From: Pseudomonas sp. ABC1
Lineage (GTDB): Bacteria > Pseudomonadota > Gammaproteobacteria > Pseudomonadales > Pseudomonadaceae
Direction of reading: 5' to 3'
Assembly (NCBI RefSeq): GCF_013395055.1
Contig: NZ_CP058349.1
Span: 744,001-808,000, forward strand
Length of the DNA stretch: 64,000 nt
Part shown: piece after piece, positions 1 to 9,488 of the stretch
How positions within the stretch are numbered: position 1 is the first letter of the stretch
How the letters are laid out: each line of letters starts with the position of its first letter
The notes under the pieces: generated by a model
Databases searched by the model: none
What the model saw: only the letters and a program-made list of their open reading frames with translations
Told to the model about the DNA's origin: nothing
Made by a program: the position numbers and the translations under genes

Positions 1-1074
1 CTGGAAAAAGTGCACATTATCCAGCCCATTGAGGCGCGCATTGTCCCGCGCCCGCGCCACCATCGCCTCGACACCCTCGACGGCCACTACCTCGGCACCG
101 CTACGCGCCATCGGCAGGGCAAAATTACCCAGCCCACAGAACAGGTCCAGCACCCGCTCGCCGTCGCGCAGCGCCAGCCACTCCAGCGCCTGCTGCACCA
201 TGGCCTGGTTGACGCTGGCATTCACCTGCACGAAATCCCCCGGCCGCCAGGCCAGCTCAAGCGCCCAAGGCTCCAGGCGATAACCGAGAAACCCATAGTC
301 CTCGGCGGGCTGCGGGCCCTCCTCGCCCTGCAACCACAGTTGCAGTCGATGCTGCCGGGTGAACGCCAGCAGACGCTCACGGTCCGCCACGGCCAATGCC
401 CCGACATGACGCACCAGCAGCGCTTCACCGGCACCGCTGAACAGCTCGATATGCCCAAGCGTCCGTGGCCGTTCCAGCGAATGCAAGACGCCCAGCAAGT
501 CCGGCAGCAGGTTCTGCAAGGGCTGTACCAGCACCGGGCACTGTTCCAGGGCAATGATGTCCTGGCTCGAACGGGCACGAAAACCGACAGCCAGCCGGCC
601 ATGGCGCTCATCCCAGCGCGCTGCCAGCCGCGCCCGTCGGCGGTAGCCGAACTCTGGCCCGCTGAGAGCGGGTGCCCAGGCTTGCGGTTCGAGCCCGGCT
701 GTTCGTTGCAGGTGCTCGGCCAGGGCAGCCTGCTTCAGCGCCAACTGATCCTCAGCGGAGGCGTGCTGCAGGTTGCAACCGCCACACTGGCGGGCATGCC
801 GGCAGGTTTCGGTACGCCGGGAAGGACTTGATTGCAAGACCTGTTCGCAACGGGCCTCGACGATCTGTCGCCGTGCGGCCAGCACACGCGCCTCGACCTG
901 TTCACCAGGCAATGCACCTTCGATGAACCAGGTCCGTGAGGCATTGAAACCGATGCCACGCCCGTCATTGGCCAGGCGCTCGATGCTCAGGCGCTGCTTC
1001 TTGCCGACCGGCAACTGCTGCGCCTTCTCGCCACCACTGGGTTGGAAGCGCAAGCCGGATGTACGCCTGGCCAT
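1..1074 (-). CDS. rlmD: 23S rRNA (uracil-C5)-methyltransferase RlmD, N-terminal part
   Basis: Methylates a uracil of 23S rRNA (U1939 in E. coli) using S-adenosylmethionine and a [4Fe-4S] cluster. The frame starts at ATG 1074 and runs off the left edge, giving about 358 of the usual 440-450 residues. A basic N-terminus leads into a TRAM-like segment. The iron-sulfur cysteines appear as CRHARQCGGC near residue 90. The SAM-binding motif DLFCGLGNFALP lies near the cut end, so the catalytic cysteine and base are outside the window. It is followed on the same strand by no visible gene here; cysM lies just upstream, an order familiar from Pseudomonas (relA, rlmD, cysM). Identification is firm. Confidence 0.95.
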   Translation of the reverse strand, partial: MARRTSGLRFQPSGGEKAQQLPVGKKQRLSIERLANDGRGIGFNASRTWFIEGALPGEQVEARVLAARRQIVEARCEQVLQSSPSRRTETCRHARQCGGCNLQHASAEDQLALKQAALAEHLQRTAGLEPQAWAPALSGPEFGYRRRARLAARWDERHGRLAVGFRARSSQDIIALEQCPVLVQPLQNLLPDLLGVLHSLERPRTLGHIELFSGAGEALLVRHVGALAVADRERLLAFTRQHRLQLWLQGEEGPQPAEDYGFLGYRLEPWALELAWRPGDFVQVNASVNQAMVQQALEWLALRDGERVLDLFCGLGNFALPMARSGAEVVAVEGVEAMVARARDNARLNGLDNVHFFQ

Positions 1075-1095
1075 CAGCGTGTTCCCTCAGGGCGT

Positions 1096-1998
1096 TCAGA
1101 CAGGTGCGTCATAGACACCGGTCGACAGGTAGCGATCACCGCGATCGCAGATGATGGCGACGATCACCGCATTCTCCACCTCCTCGGACAGGCGCAGAGC
1201 CGCCGCCACCGCGCCACCCGAGGACACACCACAGAAGATGCCTTCTTCACGGGCCATCCTGCGCATGACCTGCTCGGCTTCGTCCTGGGACATATCGACG
1301 ACACGGTCGACACGCTCGGCGTCGAAGATTTTCGGCAGGTAGGCTTGCGGCCAGCGGCGAATACCGGGAATGGCCGAACCTTCCAGCGGCTGCAGGCCGA
1401 TGATCTGGATCGCGTGGTTCTGCTCCTTGAGATAGCGCGAGACGCCCATGATGGTGCCCGTGGTGCCCATGGAGCTGATGAAATGCGTGATGCTGCCGTG
1501 GGTCTGGCGCCAGATTTCGGGGCCGGTACTGCTGTAGTGGGCCTGGGGATTGTCGCCATTGGCGAACTGGTCCAGGACCTTGCCGCGCCCTTCGGCCTGC
1601 AATTTCAAGGCGAGGTCGCGCGCGCCCTCCATGCCCTCCTCCTTGCTGACCAGGATCAGCTCGGCGCCATAAGCGGTCATCGCCGCCTTGCGCTCGGCAC
1701 TGGAGTTGTCCGGCATGATCAGGATCATCCGGTAGCCCTTGATCGCCGCGGCCATAGCCAGGGCGATGCCGGTGTTGCCGGAGGTGGCCTCGATCAGGGT
1801 ATCGCCGCTCACGATGTCGCCACGCAGTTCGGCGCGGGTGATCATCGACAGCGCCGGGCGGTCCTTGACCGAGCCGGCCGGGTTGTTGCCTTCGAGCTTC
1901 ACCAGCAGGGTATTGCTGGTCTTGCCGGGCAGGCGCTGCAGGCGCACCAGAGGCGTGTTACCAACGCAATCGGCGATGGTCGGGTAATGGGTAGTCAT
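1096..1998 (-). CDS. cysM: Cysteine synthase B (O-acetylserine sulfhydrylase)
   Basis: PLP enzyme making L-cysteine from O-acetylserine and sulfide or thiosulfate. The 300-residue protein matches the CysM length. The PLP lysine is K45 in NPAGSVKDRP. The substrate loop TSGNTG is at about 72-77, and the glycine-rich phosphate loop GVSSGGAV is near the C-terminus. I chose the ATG at 1998 (MTTHYPTIADCVGNTPLV). The frame is open 16 codons further upstream, but those codons do not look like the family. It sits 22 bp upstream of rlmD on the same strand. Confidence 0.96.
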   Translation of the reverse strand: MTTHYPTIADCVGNTPLVRLQRLPGKTSNTLLVKLEGNNPAGSVKDRPALSMITRAELRGDIVSGDTLIEATSGNTGIALAMAAAIKGYRMILIMPDNSSAERKAAMTAYGAELILVSKEEGMEGARDLALKLQAEGRGKVLDQFANGDNPQAHYSSTGPEIWRQTHGSITHFISSMGTTGTIMGVSRYLKEQNHAIQIIGLQPLEGSAIPGIRRWPQAYLPKIFDAERVDRVVDMSQDEAEQVMRRMAREEGIFCGVSSGGAVAAALRLSEEVENAVIVAIICDRGDRYLSTGVYDAPV

Positions 1999-2080
1999 GA
2001 CGTCGTTGAACCGCACGGCCTGAAAAGTCGCACATGATACCGGCAAGCGTCCGCTCGCGGGCAGCGCTCAGGCAGGCAAT

Positions 2081-2977
2081 TTACAGCGGCCGTGCGAGAA
2101 TCTTCGGCGCGGCCTCGATGATCTGGCGCGACAGCTGCTCCATTCGCGGCGACTGCACCGTCCAGGTGTGCCAATAGAGCGAGATGTCCAGGGGATCGTC
2201 CGCCGCCAGGTCGAGCATCTCCCCCGAAGCCAGGGCATCGCACAGCAGCAGTTCGGGCACCATGCCGTAACCCAGGCCATAGCGAATGGCATTGAAGTGC
2301 GGCTCGGCACCGGGCACGTAGTGGCACGGGTAAGCGCCCTCGGGCAAGCCGAAGCGGCTCAGCAGGAAAGAAGACTGCAGGGTGTCCTTGCGCGTGTAGG
2401 CGACCACCGGCGCCTTGCGTGCCGCATCACGGCTGAATCCTGCCGCAAAATGCCGCTGGGCGAAGTCCCGTGACGCCACCATGCGATAACGCATGCGCCC
2501 CAGGGCACTAGCGCTGCAACCGCGCATCGGCTTGGCCTCGGTGCCGATACAACCGATCGCCAGGCCGCTTTCCAGCAGGCTGTAGGTGTGGTCCTGGTCC
2601 TCCACCGTCAGGTCGAGCAGCACACGCTCGCGGATCAGCACTTCGGCCAGCGCCGGAAAGAACCAGGTCCCCAGACTGTCGGCATTCAAGGCGGCAACCA
2701 CCACCAGCGGCGCGTCCTCCCGCTGCGCCAGCTCGGCCAGCAGATCCGCCTCCAGCAGCATCGCCCGGCGCAGGTATTGCAGCAGGCGCTGGCCCGCCTC
2801 GGTCGCCCGGCACGGTCGGCTGCGCACGATCAAGGCGCTGCCCAGCGCGCTTTCCAGCGCGCGCACCCGTTGGGAAATCGCGGGTGGCGTAAGGTGCAGG
2901 CGCAGGGCCGCCTGCTCGAAACTGCCCGCCTCTATCACCACCCGAAAAGCCTCGGTCTGGCGCGGATCGAGATTCAT
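2081..2977 (-). CDS. LysR-family regulator, ArgP/IciA type
   Basis: LysR-type transcription factor of 298 residues. It has an N-terminal winged helix-turn-helix (about residues 4-62, with AGSFEQAALRLHLTPPAISQ) and a C-terminal effector domain. The sequence is of the ArgP (IciA) subgroup, which in enterics senses lysine/arginine and controls the arginine exporter argO. Here the divergent neighbour is not an ArgO/LysE exporter but a TRIC-type membrane protein at 3100-3726, with 122 bp between them. By analogy with other LysR pairs it may control that gene. The subgroup is clear; the effector is not shown by the sequence. Confidence 0.88.
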   Translation of the reverse strand: MNLDPRQTEAFRVVIEAGSFEQAALRLHLTPPAISQRVRALESALGSALIVRSRPCRATEAGQRLLQYLRRAMLLEADLLAELAQREDAPLVVVAALNADSLGTWFFPALAEVLIRERVLLDLTVEDQDHTYSLLESGLAIGCIGTEAKPMRGCSASALGRMRYRMVASRDFAQRHFAAGFSRDAARKAPVVAYTRKDTLQSSFLLSRFGLPEGAYPCHYVPGAEPHFNAIRYGLGYGMVPELLLCDALASGEMLDLAADDPLDISLYWHTWTVQSPRMEQLSRQIIEAAPKILARPL

Positions 2978-3099
2978 GCCGCCATCCTTTATTAAGAAAA
3001 ACTTTGCATAGCCTATAAATACTTAGCCATGCCTATTCAAGCGCCAGTCTGCCCCATAATCGCGCACCTTTCAGCCCCCATGCCGCCCCGGAGTCGACC

Positions 3100-3726
3100 G
3101 TGACCCTCCTGCACACCATCTACCTGATCGCGATTACCGCCGAGGCCATGTCCGGCGCCATCATGGGCATGCGCAAGGGCATGGACCTGTTCGGCATCTG
3201 CCTGCTCGGCACGGTCACTGCGCTCGGCGGCGGAACGGCACGCGATGTGCTGCTCGGGCACTACCCGGTAGGCTGGATCGCCAACCCCGAATACCTGACC
3301 TTCACCATCGGCGCGGCCATCGTCACCGGCTTCATCGCCCGCCACCTGCACCACCTGCGAATGGTCTTCCTGCTGGTCGACGGTCTTGGCCTGGTGGCCT
3401 TCACCGTGATCGGCTGCGATGTCGCGATGAGCATGGGGGCACACCCGTCGATCGTGGTACTGGCCGGTATCATCACCGGCATCTTCGGCGGCCTGCTGCG
3501 CGACATGCTCTGCACCCAGGTCCCCATGGTGCTGCAGCGTGAGCTCTACGCCACCGTCGCGCTGTTCACCGGCGTGCTCTACGTGGCACTGCTGCACGTC
3601 GGCATCGGCAGCAACAGCGCGTCGCTGGTAGCGCTGGGCAGCGGCTTCCTGTTCCGTGTCCTGGCCGTCGCGTTCCACTGGCGCCTGCCCAGCTTCCAGG
3701 ACAAGGACATCCGCGGCCTGGACTGA
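3100..3726 (+). CDS. TRIC/UPF0126-family membrane protein
   Basis: Small integral membrane protein of 208 residues built from two copies of the UPF0126 (glycine transporter / bacterial TRIC channel) unit, about 7 helices in all. Each repeat carries the family motif: GGGTARDVLLG in the first and GGLLRDMLC in the second. Known relatives form trimeric cation channels; some are annotated as glycine transporters. Translation appears to start at GTG 3100. It is divergent from the ArgP-like regulator gene. Substrate is unknown. Confidence 0.88.
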   Translation: MTLLHTIYLIAITAEAMSGAIMGMRKGMDLFGICLLGTVTALGGGTARDVLLGHYPVGWIANPEYLTFTIGAAIVTGFIARHLHHLRMVFLLVDGLGLVAFTVIGCDVAMSMGAHPSIVVLAGIITGIFGGLLRDMLCTQVPMVLQRELYATVALFTGVLYVALLHVGIGSNSASLVALGSGFLFRVLAVAFHWRLPSFQDKDIRGLD

Positions 3727-3805
3727 ACCACATAATGTCCCCGCCCGCGTATCGAGCCGCTACACTGAGCGGCTCAAGTCAACGCCTGGCCGGAGGATAT
3801 GGAAC

Positions 3806-6559
3806 GTGCTCAAAGACCTGGGGATCAGAACGCGACTGCTGGTACTGACCCTGCTGCCAGGCACCTTGCTGGCCGTGGCGATTGGCGGTTATTTCTCCTG
3901 GCTGCAACTTGCCCAGATGCACCAGCAACTCGACGAGCGCGGCCAGTTGATCGCCCGGCAACTGGCACCCCTGGTCGCCTCACCCATCGCACAGGGGCAT
4001 GACTGGCGCCTGCAACGCATCCTCAATCAGGTACTCGACCATCCGGATGTCCGCGCCGTGGCGATTCTCGATCCCGAGCGCGTGCTGAAAGTCCATGCCG
4101 GGCCGAACATGCTCACCCCGCCGCCACCCAGCGACCCGCAAGACCTGACGCATGTCAGCAGCCTCGACACCACGCGCATCCTGATGCCGATCCAGGCCCG
4201 CCACCTGCACCTCGAAGACGATATCCGCGGCGACGATGTGCGCCTGATCGGCTGGCTGGACCTGGAACTCTCGCACCACGCCACGCTGGTCCGTGGCTAC
4301 CGCAGCCTGTTCACCAGCCTGCTGCTGATCGTTGCCGGCCTGATCATCACGGCACTGCTCGCCCTGCGCATGGGCCGCAGCATCAGCCAGCCCCTGCAGC
4401 GCATCAAGCATGCCGTCGGACAACTCAAGGAAGGCCATCTGGAGACGCGCCTGCCGGCACTCGGCGGGCATGAGCTGGACGAGCTCGCCTCGGGCATCAA
4501 TCGCATGGCCGAGTCCCTGCTCAGTGCACGGGAGGAACTGCAACAGAGCATCGACCAGGCGACCGAGGACGTGCAGCAGAACCTGGAAACCATCGAGATC
4601 CAGAACATCGAACTGGACATGGCACGCAAGGAAGCACTGGAGGCGAGCCGTATCAAGTCCGAATTCCTGGCCAACATGAGCCATGAAATCCGCACACCCC
4701 TCAACGGTATCCTCGGATTCACCCACCTGTTGCAGAAAAGCGATCTCACGCCCCGCCAGCAGGACTACCTCGGCACCATCGAAAAATCGGCCGACAACTT
4801 GCTGGCCATCATCAATGAAATCCTCGATTTCTCGAAAATCGAAGCCGGCAAGCTGGTGCTGGAGAACATTCCCTTCAACCTGCGCGACCTGATCGAAGAC
4901 ACCCTGACCATCCTCGCACCCGCCGCCCACGAGAAGCGCCTGGAACTGGTCAGCCTGGTCTACCGGGATACACCGCTGTCCTTGATCGGCGACCCCCTGC
5001 GACTGCGCCAGGTGCTGACCAATCTGGTCAGCAATGCCATCAAGTTCACCAGCCAGGGTTCCATCACCGTGCGCGCCATGCTCGAAGAAGAGGACAGCGA
5101 CAGCGCACAACTGCGTATCAGCGTGCAGGATACGGGCATTGGCCTGACCGAACAGGACATCCGCGCACTCTTCCAGGCCTTCAGCCAGGCGGACAACTCG
5201 CTGTCACGCCAGCCGGGTGGCACCGGGCTGGGCCTGGTCATCTCAAGGCGGCTGATCGAGCAGATGGGCGGCGAAATCGGTGTCGACAGCATCCTCGAGG
5301 AAGGCTCCGAATTCTGGATCAGGCTGACGCTGCCCAAGGCGCGCGACGACATCGAAGACCTGCCGCACATGGAGCTTCTCGGACGGCGCGTGGCGCTGTT
5401 CGAAACACATCCGCTGACGCGCCAGGCCTTGCAGCACCAGCTTGAAAGCTGTGGTTTGCAGGTCAGTGTTCACGACAGCCTGGAACAGCTCCAGCAGCAA
5501 CTGACCAGCGAATATGAACGCGAACAATCCATCGGTATCGCCATCCTCGGCATAACCCAGCAGGACACCACGCCCCATCAGCTCTACCAGAGCCTGCAGG
5601 AAATCGTCGAGCTGGACTGCAAGTGCATCGTGCTCTGCCCGACCACCGAACAGGCGCGCTATCACGAGATACTCCCCGAATCACACACCCACATCCAGTT
5701 GCAGAGCAAACCCACCGCCACCCGCAAGCTCCAGCAGACCTTGCTCGAGTTCTGTTGCTCGCAACAGGCCATCAGCGGACCGGCGGCCACGGGCGACGGT
5801 CACCAGGCACGCCTGCTCTGCGTCGACGACAACCCGGCCAACCTGATGCTGGTGGAAACCCTGCTCAACGACATGGGCGCGCAGGTCGTGGCGGTAGACA
5901 GCGGTCGCAAGGCGCTGGATGTGATGCGCCAGCAAAGCTTCGACATGGTGTTGATGGACATACAGATGCCGGGGATGGATGGCCGCCAGACGACCGAGGC
6001 AATACGCCAGTGGGAACAGACCAGCGGCGCCCGTACGACACCCGTGGTGGCGCTGACGGCCCACGCCATGGCCAGCGAAAAACGCGCACTGCTGCAATCC
6101 GGCCTGGATGACTACGTAACCAAGCCGATCAGCGAACGGCAGCTGGGGCAGATCGTCCTGAAATGGACCGGTCTCAGCCTGCGCCCCCAGAGTGGCAAGG
6201 CTGTCGATACGCCAAAGCCTCGGAACGAGACCAGGGTGCTGGACCCTCAGGAAGGACTTCGACTGGCGGCCGGAAAGCCCGAGCTGGCCGCCGACATGCT
6301 GAAAATGCTGCTGGACTCCCTCGAAGACGAACAGCAAGCCATCCGCCAGGCACGGCAAGCGAATGACCGACAGACACTGCTGGAACGCGTACACCGCCTG
6401 CATGGCGCCACGCGCTACAGCGGCGTACCGCAACTGCGCAATGCCTGCCAGCGCGCAGAAATACTGCTGAAGCAGGATCACTACAGCGTGGACATCGCTC
6501 TGGACGAACTGGATTCAGCCATCACCCGCCTGCAACAGGCTGCCCGCCCGCAATCCTGA
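3806..6559 (+). CDS. gacS: Hybrid sensor histidine kinase GacS
   Basis: Inner-membrane sensor that phosphorylates GacA and so drives the small RNAs of the Gac/Rsm pathway (secretion, biofilm, secondary metabolism). Start is GTG 3806, with GGAGG nine bases upstream, giving 917 residues, the usual GacS length; an open stretch of 50 codons upstream is not used. Order: TM1 (about 11-32), periplasmic sensor domain, TM2 (about 170-190), HAMP, HisKA with phospho-acceptor H293 (NMSHEIRTP), HATPase with GTGLGLVIS, a receiver domain with D718 (MDIQMPGMDG), and a C-terminal Hpt domain with H866 (RLHGATRY). All relay residues are intact. Confidence 0.97.
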   Translation: MLKDLGIRTRLLVLTLLPGTLLAVAIGGYFSWLQLAQMHQQLDERGQLIARQLAPLVASPIAQGHDWRLQRILNQVLDHPDVRAVAILDPERVLKVHAGPNMLTPPPPSDPQDLTHVSSLDTTRILMPIQARHLHLEDDIRGDDVRLIGWLDLELSHHATLVRGYRSLFTSLLLIVAGLIITALLALRMGRSISQPLQRIKHAVGQLKEGHLETRLPALGGHELDELASGINRMAESLLSAREELQQSIDQATEDVQQNLETIEIQNIELDMARKEALEASRIKSEFLANMSHEIRTPLNGILGFTHLLQKSDLTPRQQDYLGTIEKSADNLLAIINEILDFSKIEAGKLVLENIPFNLRDLIEDTLTILAPAAHEKRLELVSLVYRDTPLSLIGDPLRLRQVLTNLVSNAIKFTSQGSITVRAMLEEEDSDSAQLRISVQDTGIGLTEQDIRALFQAFSQADNSLSRQPGGTGLGLVISRRLIEQMGGEIGVDSILEEGSEFWIRLTLPKARDDIEDLPHMELLGRRVALFETHPLTRQALQHQLESCGLQVSVHDSLEQLQQQLTSEYEREQSIGIAILGITQQDTTPHQLYQSLQEIVELDCKCIVLCPTTEQARYHEILPESHTHIQLQSKPTATRKLQQTLLEFCCSQQAISGPAATGDGHQARLLCVDDNPANLMLVETLLNDMGAQVVAVDSGRKALDVMRQQSFDMVLMDIQMPGMDGRQTTEAIRQWEQTSGARTTPVVALTAHAMASEKRALLQSGLDDYVTKPISERQLGQIVLKWTGLSLRPQSGKAVDTPKPRNETRVLDPQEGLRLAAGKPELAADMLKMLLDSLEDEQQAIRQARQANDRQTLLERVHRLHGATRYSGVPQLRNACQRAEILLKQDHYSVDIALDELDSAITRLQQAARPQS

Positions 6560-6628
6560 CAGTACTGCAGAGGGCGCCATGCGCACCGGGAGCGATCTCC
6601 CAAGTACGCACGAATCCCCCGAAGTCCC

Positions 6629-7117
6629 TCAGGCCGGCATGCTCAGTGCCTGGGGCGAAACGATGATGCCGTTGTTGTCGGCATAGATGTACTCACCCGG
6701 GCGGAAGGTGACGCCACAGAAGGTCACTACCACGTTCAGGTCACCAATGCCGCGCTTGTCGGTCTTCAGCGGATGGCTGGCCAGGGCCTGCACACCGAGT
6801 TCGGTTTGCGCCAGTACGTCCACGTCGCGCACACAGCCATACACCACGATGCCTTCCCAGCCGTTGCGTGCCGCTTTTTCGGCCAGCATGTCGCCCAGCA
6901 GTGCGCGGCGCAGCGAACCACCACCGTCCACCACCAGCACTTTGCCCGTGCCATCCAGATCGACCTGCTCCTTGACCAGGGAGTTGTCTTCGAAGCACTT
7001 GACGGTAACGATCTCGCCACCAAAGGAATCACGACCACCGAAGTTGCTGAAGATCGGCTCGACGACCTGGATCAGTTCCGGGTAGGCGTCACACAGGTCA
7101 GGGGTAACGTAATGCAT
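6629..7117 (-). CDS. rraA: RraA family protein (RNase E activity regulator / HMG-aldolase fold)
   Basis: Protein of 162 residues with the RraA fold. E. coli RraA binds RNase E and inhibits it; the same fold in soil bacteria acts as a 4-hydroxy-4-methyl-2-oxoglutarate/oxaloacetate aldolase. The GDMLAEKA motif and the R-D pair in GCVRDVD, needed for metal-dependent aldolase activity, are both present, so either function is possible. The start at ATG 7117 has AGGAG eight bases upstream. It is monocistronic and convergent with gacS. Confidence 0.92.
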   Translation of the reverse strand: MHYVTPDLCDAYPELIQVVEPIFSNFGGRDSFGGEIVTVKCFEDNSLVKEQVDLDGTGKVLVVDGGGSLRRALLGDMLAEKAARNGWEGIVVYGCVRDVDVLAQTELGVQALASHPLKTDKRGIGDLNVVVTFCGVTFRPGEYIYADNNGIIVSPQALSMPA

Positions 7118-7269
7118 GGGGTATCTCCTTGGTTGAATGTGAAAACCGACACACGCCGATTATGCATGGTGTTCTCATCGAGAACGAAAATCACCTGGGG
7201 TGATTATCGACATCGCCCCGGCGATGGGCCGAAAGCCCGTCACCGGGCATATGAAAAGTACCGATATGA

Positions 7270-7301
7270 AAAAGGGGCAGCCGTCACCGGCCACCCCTTT
7301 C
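7270..7301 (-). terminator. Rho-independent terminator of actP
   Basis: A GGGG-rich inverted repeat (AAAGGGG...CCCCTTT with an inner CCG/CGG pair and TCAC loop) lies 20 bp downstream of the actP stop. On the minus strand it ends in a CCTTTTTC run. Confidence 0.8.
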
Positions 7302-7320
7302 TTCAACTGCGACTCAAGGC

Positions 7321-8979
7321 TTAGTGCGAAACCGCACCAGTAGCGCCCAGGCCGGTTTGCGAACGAACGAACTGCGGGAAGAACCGCGCACGCTCTTCGT
7401 TGGCCGATTGCGACTTGTCAGTGACCGAGAACACCCAGATACCGACGAAGGCAACGATGATGGAGAACAGCGCCGGGTAGGAGTACGGGAAGATCGCCTG
7501 CTCGTAACCCAGGACCTGTACCCACACGGTCGGGCTGAGAACGGTCAGTGCCAGCGCCGTGAACAGGCCCAGTGCACCACCAACCAGCGCACCGCGGGTG
7601 GTCAGACCTTTCCAGTACATGGAGAGGAACAGGACCGGGAAGTTGCAGCTGGCGGCGATGGAGAATGCCAGACCCACCATGAAGGCGATGTTCTGCTTCT
7701 CGAAGGCGATACCCAGCAGGATAGCGACCACACCCAGGGACAGCGTAGTGATCTTGGTCACACGCATTTCGTCCTCTTCCTTGGCCTTGCCCTTCTTGAT
7801 CACACAGGCATACAGGTCATGGGAAACCGCAGAGGCACCCGCCAGGGTCAGACCGGCAACCACCGCGAGGATGGTGGCGAAGGCCACGGCGGAGATGAAG
7901 CCCAGGAACAGGTTGCCACCCACGGCGCTGGCCAGGTGCACGGCCACCATGTTGGTGCCACCGACGATGGCGCCCGCGGCGTCGCGGAATTCCGGGTTGG
8001 TGCTGACCAGCAGGATCGCGCCGAAGCCGATGATGAAGGTCAGGATGTAGAAGTAGCCGATGAAGCCGGTTGCATAGAACACGCTCTTGCGTGCTTCCTT
8101 GGCGTCGGAGACGGTGAAGAAGCGCATCAGGATGTGCGGCAGGCCAGCGGTACCGAACATCAGTGCCATACCCAGGGAGATCGCGGAGATCGGATCGGTC
8201 ACCAGGCCACCGGGGCTCATGATGGCAGTGCCTTTCTCATGGATTTCGACCGCTTGCGAGAACAGCGCACCGAAGTTGAAGCCAACGTGCTTCATGACCA
8301 TGATCGCCATGAAGCTGGCGCCGGACAGCAGCAGGACCGCCTTGATGATCTGTACCCAGGTCGTGGCCAGCATGCCGCCGAACAGTACGTAGCAAACCAT
8401 CAGCACGCCAACCAGGATCACCGCGACGTAGTAGTCCAGGCCGAACAGCAGCTGGATCAGCTTGCCGGCACCGACCATCTGCGCGATCAGGTAGAACGCC
8501 ACCACGGTCAGGCCACCCAGGGCCGACAGGATGCGGATTTGCGTCTGGCCCAGGCGATAGGAGGCCACGTCGGAGAAGCTGAACTTGCCCAGGTTGCGCA
8601 GGCGCTCGGCCATCAGGAACAGGATCAGCGGCCAGCCGACCAGGAAGCCGATGGAGTAGATCAGGCCGTCATAACCACTGGTGTAGACGAGTGCGGAAAT
8701 ACCCAGGAAGGAAGCCGCCGACATGTAGTCGCCAGCGATCGCCAAGCCGTTCTGGAAGCCGGTGATGCTACCGCCGGCAGTGTAGTAGTCAGCGGTGGAG
8801 GTGTTGCGCTTGGCAGCCCACTTGGTGATGCCCATGGTCGCGGCGATGAACACCACGAACATGACGATCGCCGTCCAGTTGGTCGGCTGCTTCTGTACGG
8901 CACCGGTCAGCGCCTCGCCTGCCATCAGCAGGGGCGATGCAGCCATCAGGACGGCTGCGGAGAACAGACGAGCGATCAT
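7321..8979 (-). CDS. actP: Cation/acetate symporter ActP
   Basis: Sodium:solute symporter (SSS family) that imports acetate and related short carboxylates. The 552-residue protein has an N-terminal signal-like segment (MIARLFSAAVLMAASPLLMAGEA), then about 13 membrane helices. The family signature region is GLAIAGDYMSAASFLGISALVY. Length matches E. coli ActP. The start codon overlaps the stop of the DUF485 gene (ATGA), so the two are translationally coupled as in the yjcH-actP operon. Confidence 0.94.
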   Translation of the reverse strand: MIARLFSAAVLMAASPLLMAGEALTGAVQKQPTNWTAIVMFVVFIAATMGITKWAAKRNTSTADYYTAGGSITGFQNGLAIAGDYMSAASFLGISALVYTSGYDGLIYSIGFLVGWPLILFLMAERLRNLGKFSFSDVASYRLGQTQIRILSALGGLTVVAFYLIAQMVGAGKLIQLLFGLDYYVAVILVGVLMVCYVLFGGMLATTWVQIIKAVLLLSGASFMAIMVMKHVGFNFGALFSQAVEIHEKGTAIMSPGGLVTDPISAISLGMALMFGTAGLPHILMRFFTVSDAKEARKSVFYATGFIGYFYILTFIIGFGAILLVSTNPEFRDAAGAIVGGTNMVAVHLASAVGGNLFLGFISAVAFATILAVVAGLTLAGASAVSHDLYACVIKKGKAKEEDEMRVTKITTLSLGVVAILLGIAFEKQNIAFMVGLAFSIAASCNFPVLFLSMYWKGLTTRGALVGGALGLFTALALTVLSPTVWVQVLGYEQAIFPYSYPALFSIIVAFVGIWVFSVTDKSQSANEERARFFPQFVRSQTGLGATGAVSH

Positions 8980-9290
8980 TGCTGCACCTCATCCAGGATT
9001 TCTTGGTTGATACGGTCGAATTCACCGTTGGCGCGGCGCACATAGATACCGGTCAGGATGAAGGCAAGGAAGATCACGCCCAGGCCCAGGGGAATGCCCC
9101 AGGTGATGACAGTATCCGAACCCAGCGGAACACCCAGCAGATGAGGCTCGAAGGCGATCAGCAGGATGAAGGTCAGATAGGCGATCAACATGATGGCCGA
9201 GAGCGTCCAGGCAAGACGGTTGCGCTTGCCGACCAGCTCCTTGAAGCGGGGATGATCATAGATCTGGCGGTACACATTTTCATTGTTCAT
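8976..9290 (-). CDS. DUF485 inner-membrane protein (YjcH-like)
   Basis: 104-residue protein with two membrane helices (about residues 27-48 and 60-83). It matches the DUF485 family that almost always precedes acetate/solute symporters and is thought to be an accessory subunit. I start it at ATG 9290 (MNNENVYRQIYDHPRF); the frame is open 28 codons further upstream but those codons are unlike the family. It overlaps actP by 4 bp. Confidence 0.92.
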   Translation of the reverse strand: MNNENVYRQIYDHPRFKELVGKRNRLAWTLSAIMLIAYLTFILLIAFEPHLLGVPLGSDTVITWGIPLGLGVIFLAFILTGIYVRRANGEFDRINQEILDEVQQ

Positions 9291-9488
9291 TGGATTTTTA
9301 TGCTCCACACGTTCAGCTCCCCACGTTGCAGGAGAGCAGGGGGCTACTTTAGGGCCACCACGGTGCTTTTCCACACGACCTTAGTAGTCTTTTTTCGACA
9401 TTTTTTTACCAACCTCCCCGCGAAGCCCCAACCGCTCTCGCACAATGTTTACGGATCGACGACCATAAGCCGCAAATGAGTCCACCAC

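Noticed and set aside
3656..3805. An earlier start for gacS, 50 codons upstream
   Set aside because: It would overlap the end of the TRIC gene, lacks a ribosome site, and makes the protein longer than the family; GTG 3806 has GGAGG and gives 917 residues.
7324..9045. 573-codon plus-strand frame opposite actP
   Set aside because: Antisense shadow of actP, with an unnatural charge pattern.
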